From GCA-2717185 sp964386465 (GTDB taxonomy: Bacteria; Pseudomonadota; Alphaproteobacteria; UBA8366; GCA-2717185), in NCBI GenBank assembly GCA_964386465.1, contig CAYLTU010000023.1, forward strand, positions 1 through 33,075: a DNA stretch of 33,075 nt, in the 5' to 3' direction. The notes under the pieces were generated by a model. It was given only the letters and a program-made list of their open reading frames with translations. It ran no database searches and was not told the origin of the DNA. Shown here piece after piece: positions 15,323 through 23,536 of this stretch. The position numbers were made by a program, and so were the translations under genes. Position 1 is the stretch's first letter. Every line of letters starts with the position of its first letter.

Positions 15323-16063
15323 CTAATCCGACGGCGTCTCCTGCGGTTCCGTCTCGCGCATCGCGCCACCCGGCGACCCCGCCGTCCGCGCCGTCTGGTT
15401 GAACATCACCTTGCGTTCCTCGTCGCTCGGCGGACCGCTGCGGCGGAATTCCTTGCCGACATCGACGCCGCGCTGCACCGCGGGGCGTTCCTTGATCGCG
15501 TTGCGCCAGCGCGAGACGTTCGGGAAGTCGTCGAGCGGCTGGCCGAGCGGCTTGGCGATCAGCACCCAGGGCCAGCAGATCATGTCGACGATGGAATAGT
15601 CGCCGACGATGTACTCGCGGCCTTCCAGCCGTTTCTCCAGAACGCCGAGGCAGCGGTTGTACTCGTTGCCGTAGCGGTTCTTGCCGTACTCGATGCCGCC
15701 GTCGGCGTAATTCACGAAGTGGCTCAGCTGCCCGGCCATCGGTCCCTGATTGCCGACCTGCCAGAACAGCCATTCCAGGACCTCCTTGCGGCCGCGCCAG
15801 TCGTCCGGCACGAACTTGCCGGTCCGCTCCGCCAAATAGTACATGATCGCACCGGACTCGAAGACCGCGACCGGATCGCCCTCGACATCGTGGTCGACGA
15901 TCGCCGGCATGCGGTTGTTCGGGCTGATTTCCATGAACTCGGGCTTGAACTGGTCGCCCTTGCCGATATCGACCGGGATCAGATTGTAGTCCAGTCCGCA
16001 CTCCTCCAGCATGATGGACACCTTCCACCCGTTCGGTGTCGGCCAGAAATAGAAATCGAGCAT
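15323..16063 (-). CDS. YfcG/YghU-like (Nu-class) glutathione S-transferase
   Basis: A 246-residue GST. The thioredoxin-like N-terminal domain starts MLDFYFWPTPNGWKVSIMLE, with the TPNGWK motif typical of the Nu-class disulfide-bond oxidoreductases YfcG and YghU. Then come the cis-Pro region NNRMPAIVDHD and the glutathione-binding VFESGAIMYYLAERT. The C-terminal helical domain includes GDYSIVDMICWPWVL. These enzymes reduce disulfides or hydroperoxides with glutathione. The open frame extends to 16363, but the ATG at 16063 with GAGGAGA about 7 nt upstream fits the family. It could supply glutathione chemistry to the isomerase-type catabolic steps, but no operon links them. Confidence 0.9.
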   Translation of the reverse strand: MLDFYFWPTPNGWKVSIMLEECGLDYNLIPVDIGKGDQFKPEFMEISPNNRMPAIVDHDVEGDPVAVFESGAIMYYLAERTGKFVPDDWRGRKEVLEWLFWQVGNQGPMAGQLSHFVNYADGGIEYGKNRYGNEYNRCLGVLEKRLEGREYIVGDYSIVDMICWPWVLIAKPLGQPLDDFPNVSRWRNAIKERPAVQRGVDVGKEFRRSGPPSDEERKVMFNQTARTAGSPGGAMRETEPQETPSD

Positions 16064-16199
16064 GTCCGTTCTCCTCGGAAAACCGGCGGTATCATAAGGG
16101 CCGGCTCCGATGCGCGCCACGCTAGGGATATACACTAAGTTGACTCCCCGGCCCCTGAGCCGAGGTCCAGCCCTGCGGCGAGCGACGGCGCGTCCTGGT

Positions 16200-16234
16200 T
16201 CCCGGATCGGCGGCGCAACGCGCCTTGTCCGGGA
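16200..16234. repeat. Palindromic intergenic repeat
   Basis: TCCCGGA and TCCGGGA enclose a second, inner stem (GGCGGCGC/GCGCC). It resembles the GGATCGGCGC..GCGCC..TCCGGGA hairpins found between genes in many Rhizobiales and Rhodospirillales. It lies in the 257-bp divergent space between the GST and class II aldolase genes; nothing else was recognised there. Confidence 0.5.
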
Positions 16235-16320
16235 CACGGGTGAGGTGGTGACGGGCCCGAATCGACACGCGACACCGGCCTGCACTATCCTTTTCTCGCA
16301 ATTCGAAGGGAGCAGAGACC

Positions 16321-17115
16321 ATGAGCGCCGTCGTCGGCATCGCCACGCAATCGACCGACGCACCCGCCGGCATGGCCGAGGCGGAGTGGGCCGCGCGCTG
16401 CGACCTCGCCGCCGCCTACCGACTGGCCGCGCTATACGGCTGGACCGACCTCAACAACACGCATTTCTCGCTGCGCGTGCCGGGCACGAAAGACCATTTC
16501 CTGCTCAATCCCTTTGGCATGTTCTTCGAGGAAATCACGGCGTCCTCGCTGATCAAGGTCGATTGCGACGGCAATCTGCTCGGGGACAGCGACTATCCGA
16601 TGAACCCGGCCGGCTTCGTCATCCACGGCGCGATTCACATGTCCGGCGACGAGCGGCACTGCGTGATGCACACCCACAGCCGCTACGGCACGGCGGTGGC
16701 GATGCAGAAGCACGGGCTGCTGCCGTCAAGCCAGAAGGCGCTGACGGTGATGGGCTGGATCGGCTACCACGATTTCGAGGGCCCGGCGATCGACGCGGAC
16801 GAACAGCCGCGCATCGTGAAGGATATCGAGGGCAAGAAGATCCTCATCCTGCGCAATCACGGCCTGCTGTCGGTCGGCGAGACGGTCGGCGAGGCCTTCG
16901 TCTGGATCTACCGCATCGAAACCGCCTGCCGGCACCAGATCGACGCCATGACCGGCGGCAGCGAACTGCAAGCGATCTCCGAAGCGACGCAGAAGAAGTC
17001 GATCGAAATCGGACTCAAGATGTACGACAAGGGCGGCTTCATCGAGGTCGGCCGGGAATGGCCGATGCTGCTGCGCCAGCTCGAACGCGCCGGGATGAAC
17101 GATTACGCGCGGTAA
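16321..17115 (+). CDS. Class II aldolase/adducin-family protein
   Basis: A 264-residue protein of the zinc-dependent class II aldolase family. Its zinc ligands are visible: H117 and H119 in VMHTHSRYGTAVAMQ and a third His in ILRNHGLLSVGET. The N-terminal DLAAAYRLAALYGWTDLNNTHFS and the LLNPFGMFFEEITASSLIKVD segment are family hallmarks. Members cleave or decarboxylate phosphorylated or free sugars and related hydroxy acids, and many of this longer adducin-like type have no known substrate. The start has AAGGGAG upstream. It stands alone, with its stop only 8 bp from the end of the convergent luciferase-like gene. Confidence 0.88.
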   Translation: MSAVVGIATQSTDAPAGMAEAEWAARCDLAAAYRLAALYGWTDLNNTHFSLRVPGTKDHFLLNPFGMFFEEITASSLIKVDCDGNLLGDSDYPMNPAGFVIHGAIHMSGDERHCVMHTHSRYGTAVAMQKHGLLPSSQKALTVMGWIGYHDFEGPAIDADEQPRIVKDIEGKKILILRNHGLLSVGETVGEAFVWIYRIETACRHQIDAMTGGSELQAISEATQKKSIEIGLKMYDKGGFIEVGREWPMLLRQLERAGMNDYAR

Positions 17116-17123
17116 ACTCGAAA

Positions 17124-18314
17124 CTACTCTGCCGCCTCCCCCTTTTTGCGGGCCTGGTAATTGTCGATTTCCGTCTGCACCGCCTGGGCGGCCTCGCCGA
17201 CGAAGGCGTCACGGTTCTTGTGGCTGTATTCGTAGCTGATGTCGCGCAGCCGGTTGCTGTGCTGGAAGTGCGGGAAGACGTAGCGGGCGAGTAATTCGTA
17301 GCTTCGCTTGGTGCCCTCCCAGTCGGCCCAGTTGTGCGCCAGCTGCATCAGCGCGCCGAAGCCGCCCGCGCCCTGCAGCAGCGTCTCGATATATTCGATG
17401 GCGTCGTCCGGCGTGCCGATACAGGCCATCTTGTTCTCGGTCAGATATTCATACGGATCGTGGATGTCCTCCGGCACGATCGGGAAGGTCGCGATCTCAC
17501 GGAAATATTTGGCCCATTCCTCAAGTCCGAACTGAACGTTCTCACGCGCCTTCTCGCGCGTCTCGGCGATGTGCATCAGGGTGACCAGCCGCCACTTCTC
17601 GCGCTGCACGGTATGGCCGTTCTCCGCCGCCGCTTCCTCGCACATGCGCCAGTTATTGGCGTGCGCCGCCAGTGCGTCGTCGCTGGTGCCGCCGATCGAC
17701 AGCATGCCGAGCCCGTGCCGCCCCGCCGCCAGCGCGCCCGACGGCGAGCGCGCGCAGGCGACCGCCATCTCGACCCGCGGCACCTGGAAGGAGGGTATCT
17801 GCAAGCGCGCGTCCTGGAGGTGGAACCAGTCTGTTTTCAGGTTGACCATTTCGCCGTCGAGCAGCCGGATGATAGCGTCGAGCGACTCGTTCATCATCCG
17901 GCGTTGCGCCGCCGGATTGATGCCCATGCGGTAGGCGTCGCCGGTCAGCGCGCCGGGGCCGACGCCGAACATGAAGCGGCCCCGGGTCATGTGGTCGAGC
18001 TGCGTCACCCGGCCCGCCACCGTGAAGGGGTGATGATAGGGTAGCGAGACCACGCCGGTGCCGAGCCTGATATGCCGCGTCCGCTCCGCCGCTCCGGCGA
18101 TGAACAGCTCCGGGCAGGCGAGAATTTCCATGCCGCCGGAATGGTGCTCGCCGATCCAGGCCTCGTGATATCCCAGCCTGTCGAGATGCTCGAGCAGAAG
18201 CATGTCCCGCTCCATCGCCTGGGTCGGGTTCTCCTTCATGCCCTGGAAGGGGGCCAGGAAGATGCCGAATTTGAGATAGTCGTTCGGGATCAGCGAAAGC
18301 ACGGGCTCGGTCAT
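17124..18314 (-). CDS. LLM-class flavin-dependent monooxygenase (limonene monooxygenase-like)
   Basis: A 396-residue bacterial-luciferase-family protein of the longer, FMN-dependent alkanal/limonene 1,2-monooxygenase-like type. Key segments are LKFGIFLAPFQGMKENP, HEAWIGEHHSGGMEILACPE, RLGTGVVSLPYHHPFTVAGR, GRFMFGVGPGALTGDAYRMG and CIGTPDDAIEYIE. The EHH motif is the conserved active-site region of luciferase-like monooxygenases. It needs reduced FMN from a separate reductase, which is not seen nearby. It is the second luciferase-like enzyme in the window and not closely similar to the one at 2829. It diverges from the threonine dehydrogenase gene over about 70 bp. The C-terminus has a Lys/Glu-rich tail. 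Confidence 0.9.
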   Translation of the reverse strand: MTEPVLSLIPNDYLKFGIFLAPFQGMKENPTQAMERDMLLLEHLDRLGYHEAWIGEHHSGGMEILACPELFIAGAAERTRHIRLGTGVVSLPYHHPFTVAGRVTQLDHMTRGRFMFGVGPGALTGDAYRMGINPAAQRRMMNESLDAIIRLLDGEMVNLKTDWFHLQDARLQIPSFQVPRVEMAVACARSPSGALAAGRHGLGMLSIGGTSDDALAAHANNWRMCEEAAAENGHTVQREKWRLVTLMHIAETREKARENVQFGLEEWAKYFREIATFPIVPEDIHDPYEYLTENKMACIGTPDDAIEYIETLLQGAGGFGALMQLAHNWADWEGTKRSYELLARYVFPHFQHSNRLRDISYEYSHKNRDAFVGEAAQAVQTEIDNYQARKKGEAAE

Positions 18315-18384
18315 GAATTTCTGTTCCTCGTTCTGAACCGGGAGCGGTATTGTATTGTGGAGACTGAAGGGAGCCGCGGCAAGA

Positions 18385-19317
18385 ATGCGGAAGATACTGG
18401 TTACGGGCGCGCAGGGGCAGATCGGATCGGAACTGGTGCCGGCGCTGCGCGAGCGCTATGGCGCGGACAACGTCGTTTCGACCTATCATCGCAAATTGCC
18501 GGAGGCCGAAACAGGACCGGTCGAGCATCTGGACAGCACCGATGCAACACAACTCGACGAACTCGTCAGCCGGTATGACATCGGGACGATCTATCATCTG
18601 GCGGCGATGCTGTCGGCAACCGGCGAAGCGGAGCCGCAGGCGGCCTGGGACGTCAATATGGGCAGCCTGTACACGGTGCTCGAAGCGGCAAGACAGCACA
18701 ACTGCGCCCTGTTCTTTCCGAGCTCGATCGGCGCCTTCGGCCCCGGCACGCCGCTGGACGGCACGCCGCAGGACACGATCCAGCGCCCCAACACGATCTA
18801 CGGTGTGTCCAAAGTCTCCGGCGAATTGCTGTGCGACTACTACGCACACCGCTTCGGGCTCGACGCGCGTGGGCTGCGCTATCCCGGCCTGATCTCCTAC
18901 GTCACCCTGCCCGGCGGCGGCACGACGGACTACGCCGTCGACATCTTCTATCGGGCGCGGAGCGACGGCCACTACACCTGCTTCCTAGCGCCGGACACGC
19001 GCCTGGACATGATGTACATGCCCGACGCCACGCGCGCGGCCATCGAACTGATGGAGGCCGACACTGCAACGCTTCGCCACCGCAATTCATTCAACGTCAC
19101 GGCGATGAACTTCACGCCGGAGGAGATCGCGGCGGCGATCCGGGTGCATCTGCCCGATTTCACCATCGATTACGACGTCGATCCGGTACGGCAGGCGATT
19201 GCCGATTCCTGGCCTAATTTCATGGACGATAGCGTAGCGCGGACGCAATGGGGCTGGACGCCGCGCTACGACCTGGAAAGCATGACGGCGGATATGCTGC
19301 AGAAGCTGGCGCGTTAG
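18385..19317 (+). CDS. SDR-type L-threonine 3-dehydrogenase
   Basis: A 310-residue extended short-chain dehydrogenase. The NAD motif is ILVTGAQGQIGSELV (G8-x-x-G11-x-x-G14), the catalytic Ser lies in FPSSIGAFGP (about 113-114) and the catalytic Y139-x-x-x-K143 is in NTIYGVSKVSGELL. The stretches LRYPGLISY, PGGGTTDYAVDIFYRA, DTRLDMMYMPDA and FNVTAMNFTPEEIAAAIR match the UDP-galactose-epimerase-like threonine dehydrogenases of mammals and Flavobacterium. It would oxidise threonine to 2-amino-3-ketobutyrate; the usual partner, 2-amino-3-ketobutyrate CoA ligase, is not in view. The frame opens ten codons earlier, but the ATG at 18385 places the first strand correctly. Its TAG overlaps the TAA of the convergent GGT gene by 4 nt. 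Confidence 0.88.
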   Translation: MRKILVTGAQGQIGSELVPALRERYGADNVVSTYHRKLPEAETGPVEHLDSTDATQLDELVSRYDIGTIYHLAAMLSATGEAEPQAAWDVNMGSLYTVLEAARQHNCALFFPSSIGAFGPGTPLDGTPQDTIQRPNTIYGVSKVSGELLCDYYAHRFGLDARGLRYPGLISYVTLPGGGTTDYAVDIFYRARSDGHYTCFLAPDTRLDMMYMPDATRAAIELMEADTATLRHRNSFNVTAMNFTPEEIAAAIRVHLPDFTIDYDVDPVRQAIADSWPNFMDDSVARTQWGWTPRYDLESMTADMLQKLAR

Positions 19318-20906
19318 AACGCCGCGACCTGACCGTCGCCGCGCGGGTCGGCGGCGCCTTCCAGTGAACCGTCCGGATGGCGGACCAGCGCGCCGGCATG
19401 GCCCATCACCTCGTCGAAGGCACCGATCACGTCGACATCGTGCCCGGCATTGCGCAACGCTTCGACGACGGCGGGATCGATGCGGTTCTCGATCCGCAGA
19501 TTGGTCGACTCCGCCCCCCAGGTCCGACCGAGCAGCCAGCGCGGGGCGGAGACCGCCCGTTGGAGGTCCTGCCCGTGGAGGACATGTCTGGCGAACAGCA
19601 TCGCCTGGGTCTGCGGCTGGCCCTCGCCGCCCATCGTGCCGTAGACCATCACGCGCCCATCGGCGAGCTGCGCCAGCGCGGGCTGGATCGTATGGAACGG
19701 CCGGCGATGGGGCCGCAGCCTGTTGTGGTGGGCACCATCCAGGCTGAAACTGACGCCGCGGTTCTGCCAGGTGATGCCGGTCTCGTCGAGGACGGTGCCG
19801 GAGCCGAATTCCCAATAGATGCTCTGAATGAAACTCACGGCCCTGCCCTCGCCGTCGATCGCGCCGAGCCAGACCGTATCGCCCTTCGACGACGCCTCGG
19901 GCCACGGCAGGGCGCGGGCCGGGTCGATATCGGCCGCCATCGCGTCGAGCGCCGACGCTTCCAGAAAAGCGGCCGGATCGACATCCATATAGGCGGGATC
20001 CGTCACATGCCGGTCGCGAACGCGGAACGCGCGTTTGGTCGCCTCCACCAGCCCGTGAACGAATTCGAAGCCTTCCGCGTCCGCCACACCGAGCCGCGCG
20101 TATACGCCAAGCAGGATCAGCGAAGCAAGCCCCTGGGTCGGCGGCGGCATGTTGTACAGCCGATGCCCGGCGACCGTCGCCGTCAGCGGCGACACGCGCA
20201 GCGCCCTATGCCGTTCCAGATCGGCCCGTTCGAGCGGCGATCCCACCCACGTCAGGTCGGCGGCAATCGTCCGGGCCAGATCGCCTCGATAGAAATCGTC
20301 GAGGCCGCTTCGTCCGAGTTTCCGGAGTGTTTCGGCGAGGCGCGGCTGGCGGAAAAGCGCGCCCTCGCACGGTGGCGCACCAGCATCCAGGAAGGTTTCG
20401 GCGAAACCCGGCGCGCCCTTCAACTCCGCCAACTTCGACGCCGTATTCTCCGCCTGGGTACGGGTAACCGCGATGCCGTCCTCGGCCAGGAACGCCGCGT
20501 CCTCCAGCAGCCGCTCGAGAGCCATCGAGCCATCCCACTCCGACTGGCTCACCTTCAAGGCTTCCTGCCAACCGGAGACGGCGCCCGCCACCGTCAACGC
20601 GGCGAGCGGCCCGCGTTCCGGGATCGCGGTATGGCCCAAAGCGCGGTAGAACGGGATATCCGCCTTTCCCGCCGCAGCACCACAGGCGTCGATACCGATG
20701 ACGTCGCGGCCCGGCGCGTGGATCAGCCAGAAATTGTCGCCGCCCAGCGCGTTCATATGCGGATAGGCGACGGTGATCGCGCTGGCCGCCGCGACCATCG
20801 CCTCGATCGCGTTACCGCCCTCTTCCAGCACGCGGGCCCCGGCGCGCGCCGCCAGATGATGCGGCGCCACGACCATGCCGCGACGGGCCCGGACCGTACG
20901 CAGCAT
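19314..20906 (-). CDS. Gamma-glutamyltransferase-family protein
   Basis: A 530-residue Ntn-hydrolase of the GGT family. The large-subunit start GMVVAPHHLAARAGARVLEE and NALGGDNFWLIHAP are present. The autoprocessing and catalytic Thr lies in SSKGDTVWLGAIDGEGRAVS (T344), followed by the small-subunit motifs SFIQSIYWEFGSG and VYGTMGGEGQPQTQAM. No signal peptide is seen, so it is probably cytoplasmic, unlike classical periplasmic GGT. Such GGT-like proteins in catabolic clusters often hydrolyse other amide or acyl bonds (glutaryl or cephalosporin acylase type). Its start is only 2 nt after the stop of the fdrA-like gene, a clear operon. Confidence 0.9.
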   Translation of the reverse strand: MLRTVRARRGMVVAPHHLAARAGARVLEEGGNAIEAMVAAASAITVAYPHMNALGGDNFWLIHAPGRDVIGIDACGAAAGKADIPFYRALGHTAIPERGPLAALTVAGAVSGWQEALKVSQSEWDGSMALERLLEDAAFLAEDGIAVTRTQAENTASKLAELKGAPGFAETFLDAGAPPCEGALFRQPRLAETLRKLGRSGLDDFYRGDLARTIAADLTWVGSPLERADLERHRALRVSPLTATVAGHRLYNMPPPTQGLASLILLGVYARLGVADAEGFEFVHGLVEATKRAFRVRDRHVTDPAYMDVDPAAFLEASALDAMAADIDPARALPWPEASSKGDTVWLGAIDGEGRAVSFIQSIYWEFGSGTVLDETGITWQNRGVSFSLDGAHHNRLRPHRRPFHTIQPALAQLADGRVMVYGTMGGEGQPQTQAMLFARHVLHGQDLQRAVSAPRWLLGRTWGAESTNLRIENRIDPAVVEALRNAGHDVDVIGAFDEVMGHAGALVRHPDGSLEGAADPRGDGQVAAF

Positions 20907-20908
20907 GC

Positions 20909-22381
20909 CTAGCGACCCGCTTTCAGGCAGGCCAGCGCATAGGCCGCCGCGGCGGCATTGGAAGGCATCACGGTAACGCCCGCCGCGCGCAGCACCGCTT
21001 CCTGCGCCGAACGGCTCTGCGGGTCGGCGTCGGTGCCGGTGACCGAACCGACGACGAGCGGGCCTTGTCCTTCTTGCTGCGCCAATATCATGGCGACGCA
21101 GCCCGCCGGATCGTCATGTGCGCCATAGCCGATGATCACATCGATCAGGATGACCCCAACCGTCTGATCCCGAAGCGCCGCAAGCAATGCGTCGTCGCGC
21201 ACGCCGGGATCGATCATCGGATGCGGGCGGCCCCGGGTGTACTCGTCGCTGCCAAGATCGATGAAACGGTGCCCCGCCCTATCGATATCCGCGGCACCCG
21301 AAATCGGTGCGTTGGACGCGACGTCATGGCCCGCCGCCTTGAAGACGAATTGCGCTTCGGCGCACAGGGTCCCGCCGGAATAGAGGCCTAGGACGCGATC
21401 GTTGCGAGCGGGAACCGCCGCGGTATCGTCTGTCGAAAAGCTCTCCTTGCCCAAAGCCCGTGCCGCCGCGTCGCATAGCGTTGCCGACGCCTTGGCATTG
21501 TCGGGCAGCGCGGGAGCCCCGCCGATGAAGCACACCGTGTAGGATTTGGGGCTGCGCGCGATGCGTTCGATGATGCGCTTGGCGACTTCGGTGGCCGGCG
21601 GCTTCGAGATCAGGACGATGTGCCGTGTATCCGGATCCGCATCGAGCAGGTCCATCGCCATCAATGTCGTGACCCCGCCCACCGCCGCCGAAAGATCGCG
21701 GCCACCGACGCCGATCGCATGGCTGACCCCGCCGCCATTCCGCGCGATCAGGCAGCTGACCTCCTGGAGGCCGGTGCCGGACGCCCCGATGATACCGATA
21801 TCGCCGCGCGGCACCGCATTGGCGAAGGCGAGCGGAACCCCGCCGAGGATCGCCGTCCCGCAATCCGGCCCCATCACCAGCAAGCCCGCCTCGCGCGCCT
21901 CTTCCTTCAGCGCCCGCTCGGCCTCGACCGAGACATTGTCGCTGAAGATCATCGCATGCAGACCGTGCCGGATCGCCTTGCGCGCTTCCGCAATCGCGTA
22001 ATCGCCGGGCACTGAAATTAGGGCCAGATTGGCTTCGGGCGCCATTTTCACCGCCTGGCGCAGGGTTCTGGGACGCCATGTGGCGTCGCTCGCCTGGATT
22101 TTCGGTTTATCGAGCTCTTTCGCGGCCTCGACGAGCGCTGCTTCCGCCGCGGAGCGGTCCATCGCGCGCACCGCCATTACGAGGTCATTCGGTTCCGCGC
22201 CCGCCCCGTCGTCGCTCAAGACACCGGCATCCCGCATGAGCTCACGGTTCGCCGGCGTTGCCATCATGAGCGCCGCCTCCTCGACGCCGGATAGTCCCGC
22301 AACCGTGCGCGCGACCCGCATCAAGGCGACCGAATCGAGATAGAAGCCGCGGCGGACCTCGTTTAGCGTTACAGATCCCAT
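20909..22381 (-). CDS. fdrA: FdrA-family protein (succinyl-CoA synthetase-like)
   Basis: A 490-residue protein of the FdrA family, which has the succinyl-CoA synthetase alpha-like CoA-binding and ligase folds. Clear segments are EVRRGFYLDSVALMRVAR, EEAALMMATPANRELM, GLLVMGPDCGTAILGGVPLA, GIIGASGTGLQEVSCLIARN, GVSHAIGVGGRDLSAAVGG and LYSGGTLCAEAQFV. In E. coli, FdrA works with YlbE and YlbF in allantoin breakdown, as oxamate carbamoyltransferase. Neither partner (DUF1116 or DUF2877) is in the window. Here it is the first gene of a two-gene operon with the GGT-like enzyme, pointing to transfer or release of an acyl or carbamoyl group. It is slightly shorter than typical FdrA. The divergent amidohydrolase gene starts 117 bp away. 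Confidence 0.87.
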   Translation of the reverse strand: MGSVTLNEVRRGFYLDSVALMRVARTVAGLSGVEEAALMMATPANRELMRDAGVLSDDGAGAEPNDLVMAVRAMDRSAAEAALVEAAKELDKPKIQASDATWRPRTLRQAVKMAPEANLALISVPGDYAIAEARKAIRHGLHAMIFSDNVSVEAERALKEEAREAGLLVMGPDCGTAILGGVPLAFANAVPRGDIGIIGASGTGLQEVSCLIARNGGGVSHAIGVGGRDLSAAVGGVTTLMAMDLLDADPDTRHIVLISKPPATEVAKRIIERIARSPKSYTVCFIGGAPALPDNAKASATLCDAAARALGKESFSTDDTAAVPARNDRVLGLYSGGTLCAEAQFVFKAAGHDVASNAPISGAADIDRAGHRFIDLGSDEYTRGRPHPMIDPGVRDDALLAALRDQTVGVILIDVIIGYGAHDDPAGCVAMILAQQEGQGPLVVGSVTGTDADPQSRSAQEAVLRAAGVTVMPSNAAAAAYALACLKAGR

Positions 22382-22498
22382 GATATCTTTTCACCCTAAA
22401 CTGCCGGCGCACTCTAACGGATTGAAGCGGCTTTGACAGGACGGGTCTAAAGCGTTTGAGTCATTGCCAAGAATTCTCAGCGGAAAGAGGCGCAGACC

Positions 22499-23518
22499 AT
22501 GGGCACGCACGACGATTGGCTTGCATTGACGGCGGAGGAAACACTGGAGCCGGATCTGCCGATCTGCGACCCGCACCACCATCTGTGGGAATTCAAGACC
22601 GAGCATGCCCAGCCGCGCTACCTGCTGGACGAGATTTTGGAAGACCTCTACGCCGGCCACAACGTGGTCTCCACCGTGTTCATCGAATGCGGCGCCATGT
22701 TCAAGACGGACGGGCCGGAGGCGATGAAGCCGATCGGCGAAACCGAGTTCGTGCGCGGCATCGCGGCGATGAGCGCGTCCGGCCTCTATGGCGGCGCGAG
22801 GGTCGCCAAGGGCATCATCGGCACGACCGATCTTAAGATCGGCGAGGCCGCGGCCGACGTGCTCGACGCGCAGATCGAAGCCGGCGGCGGACGCTTCAAG
22901 GGTATCCGGCTCGGCATGACCTGGGACAAGCATGACGCGGTCGAAAACCACCGCACCAACCCACCCAAAGGCCTGGTAATGCGCGACGATTTCCGTACCG
23001 GGTTCAAGCATCTGGGGCCGCGCAACCTCAGCTACGAGGCCTGGTGCTACCACACGCAGATACCGGAAGTGACGGACCTGGCCCGCGCCTTTCCGGATAC
23101 CATCATCATCCTGGACCATTTCGGAGGCCCGATAGGTGTCGGCCCCTACGCCGGCAAGTCGGAAGAGGTCCATGCGGAGTGGAAGCGCTCGATTGACGAG
23201 CTGGCGACCTGCGAGAATGTGCGGGCCAAGCTCGGCGGCATCAACATGGAGGTGAACGGGTTCGCTTGGCACGAGAAACCCAAGCCGCCGACCAGCCGGG
23301 AACTGCTCGACGCGACGCGACCCTACTACGAATACACGATCGAGAAGTTCGGTGTGGACCGCTGCATGTTCGAATCCAACTTCCCGGTCGACAAGCTGAG
23401 CTGCAGCTACAACGTGCTGTACAACTCGTTTAAGCTTCTGACCGCCAATTATTCGGCCGACGAGAAGGCCAAGCTGTACCACGACACGGCGGCGAAGACT
23501 TACAAACTCGACGACTAG
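22499..23518 (+). CDS. COG3618-type amidohydrolase (TIM-barrel lactonase/hydrolase)
   Basis: A 339-residue metal-dependent hydrolase of the amidohydrolase-2 group that includes L-fuconolactonase and 2-pyrone-4,6-dicarboxylate lactonase. It has the N-terminal HxH motif in ICDPHHHLWEFKTEH, the family ARYLLDE-like PRYLLDEILEDL, FKGIRLGMTWDKHD, IIILDHFGGPIGVGPYAGK and the late Asp region in CMFESNFPVDK. The usual late metal Asp is replaced by Asn in ESNFP, which is common in this subgroup. The substrate is probably a lactone or cyclic ester. It is followed after 15 nt by the acyl-CoA dehydrogenase gene, likely one transcript. The start is supported by GAAAGAGG upstream. Confidence 0.88.
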   Translation: MGTHDDWLALTAEETLEPDLPICDPHHHLWEFKTEHAQPRYLLDEILEDLYAGHNVVSTVFIECGAMFKTDGPEAMKPIGETEFVRGIAAMSASGLYGGARVAKGIIGTTDLKIGEAAADVLDAQIEAGGGRFKGIRLGMTWDKHDAVENHRTNPPKGLVMRDDFRTGFKHLGPRNLSYEAWCYHTQIPEVTDLARAFPDTIIILDHFGGPIGVGPYAGKSEEVHAEWKRSIDELATCENVRAKLGGINMEVNGFAWHEKPKPPTSRELLDATRPYYEYTIEKFGVDRCMFESNFPVDKLSCSYNVLYNSFKLLTANYSADEKAKLYHDTAAKTYKLDD

Positions 23519-23536
23519 TGGACACAATCTAACATG
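23515..23536 (+). promoter_or_regulatory. Short copy of the 32-kb element's terminal sequence at a gene start
   Basis: CTAGTGGACACAATCTAACAT covers the stop codon of the amidohydrolase gene and the ATG of the acyl-CoA dehydrogenase gene. It matches the left end of the nested palindrome at 32172-32192 at 20 of 21 positions. No ribosome site of normal strength is visible for the dehydrogenase, so this sequence forms its whole translation-initiation region. Function unknown. Confidence 0.5.

Noticed and set aside
19377..20912. 511-codon plus-strand frame opposite the GGT gene
   Set aside because: Antisense shadow with Arg/Gln/His-rich composition; the minus strand encodes a complete GGT.
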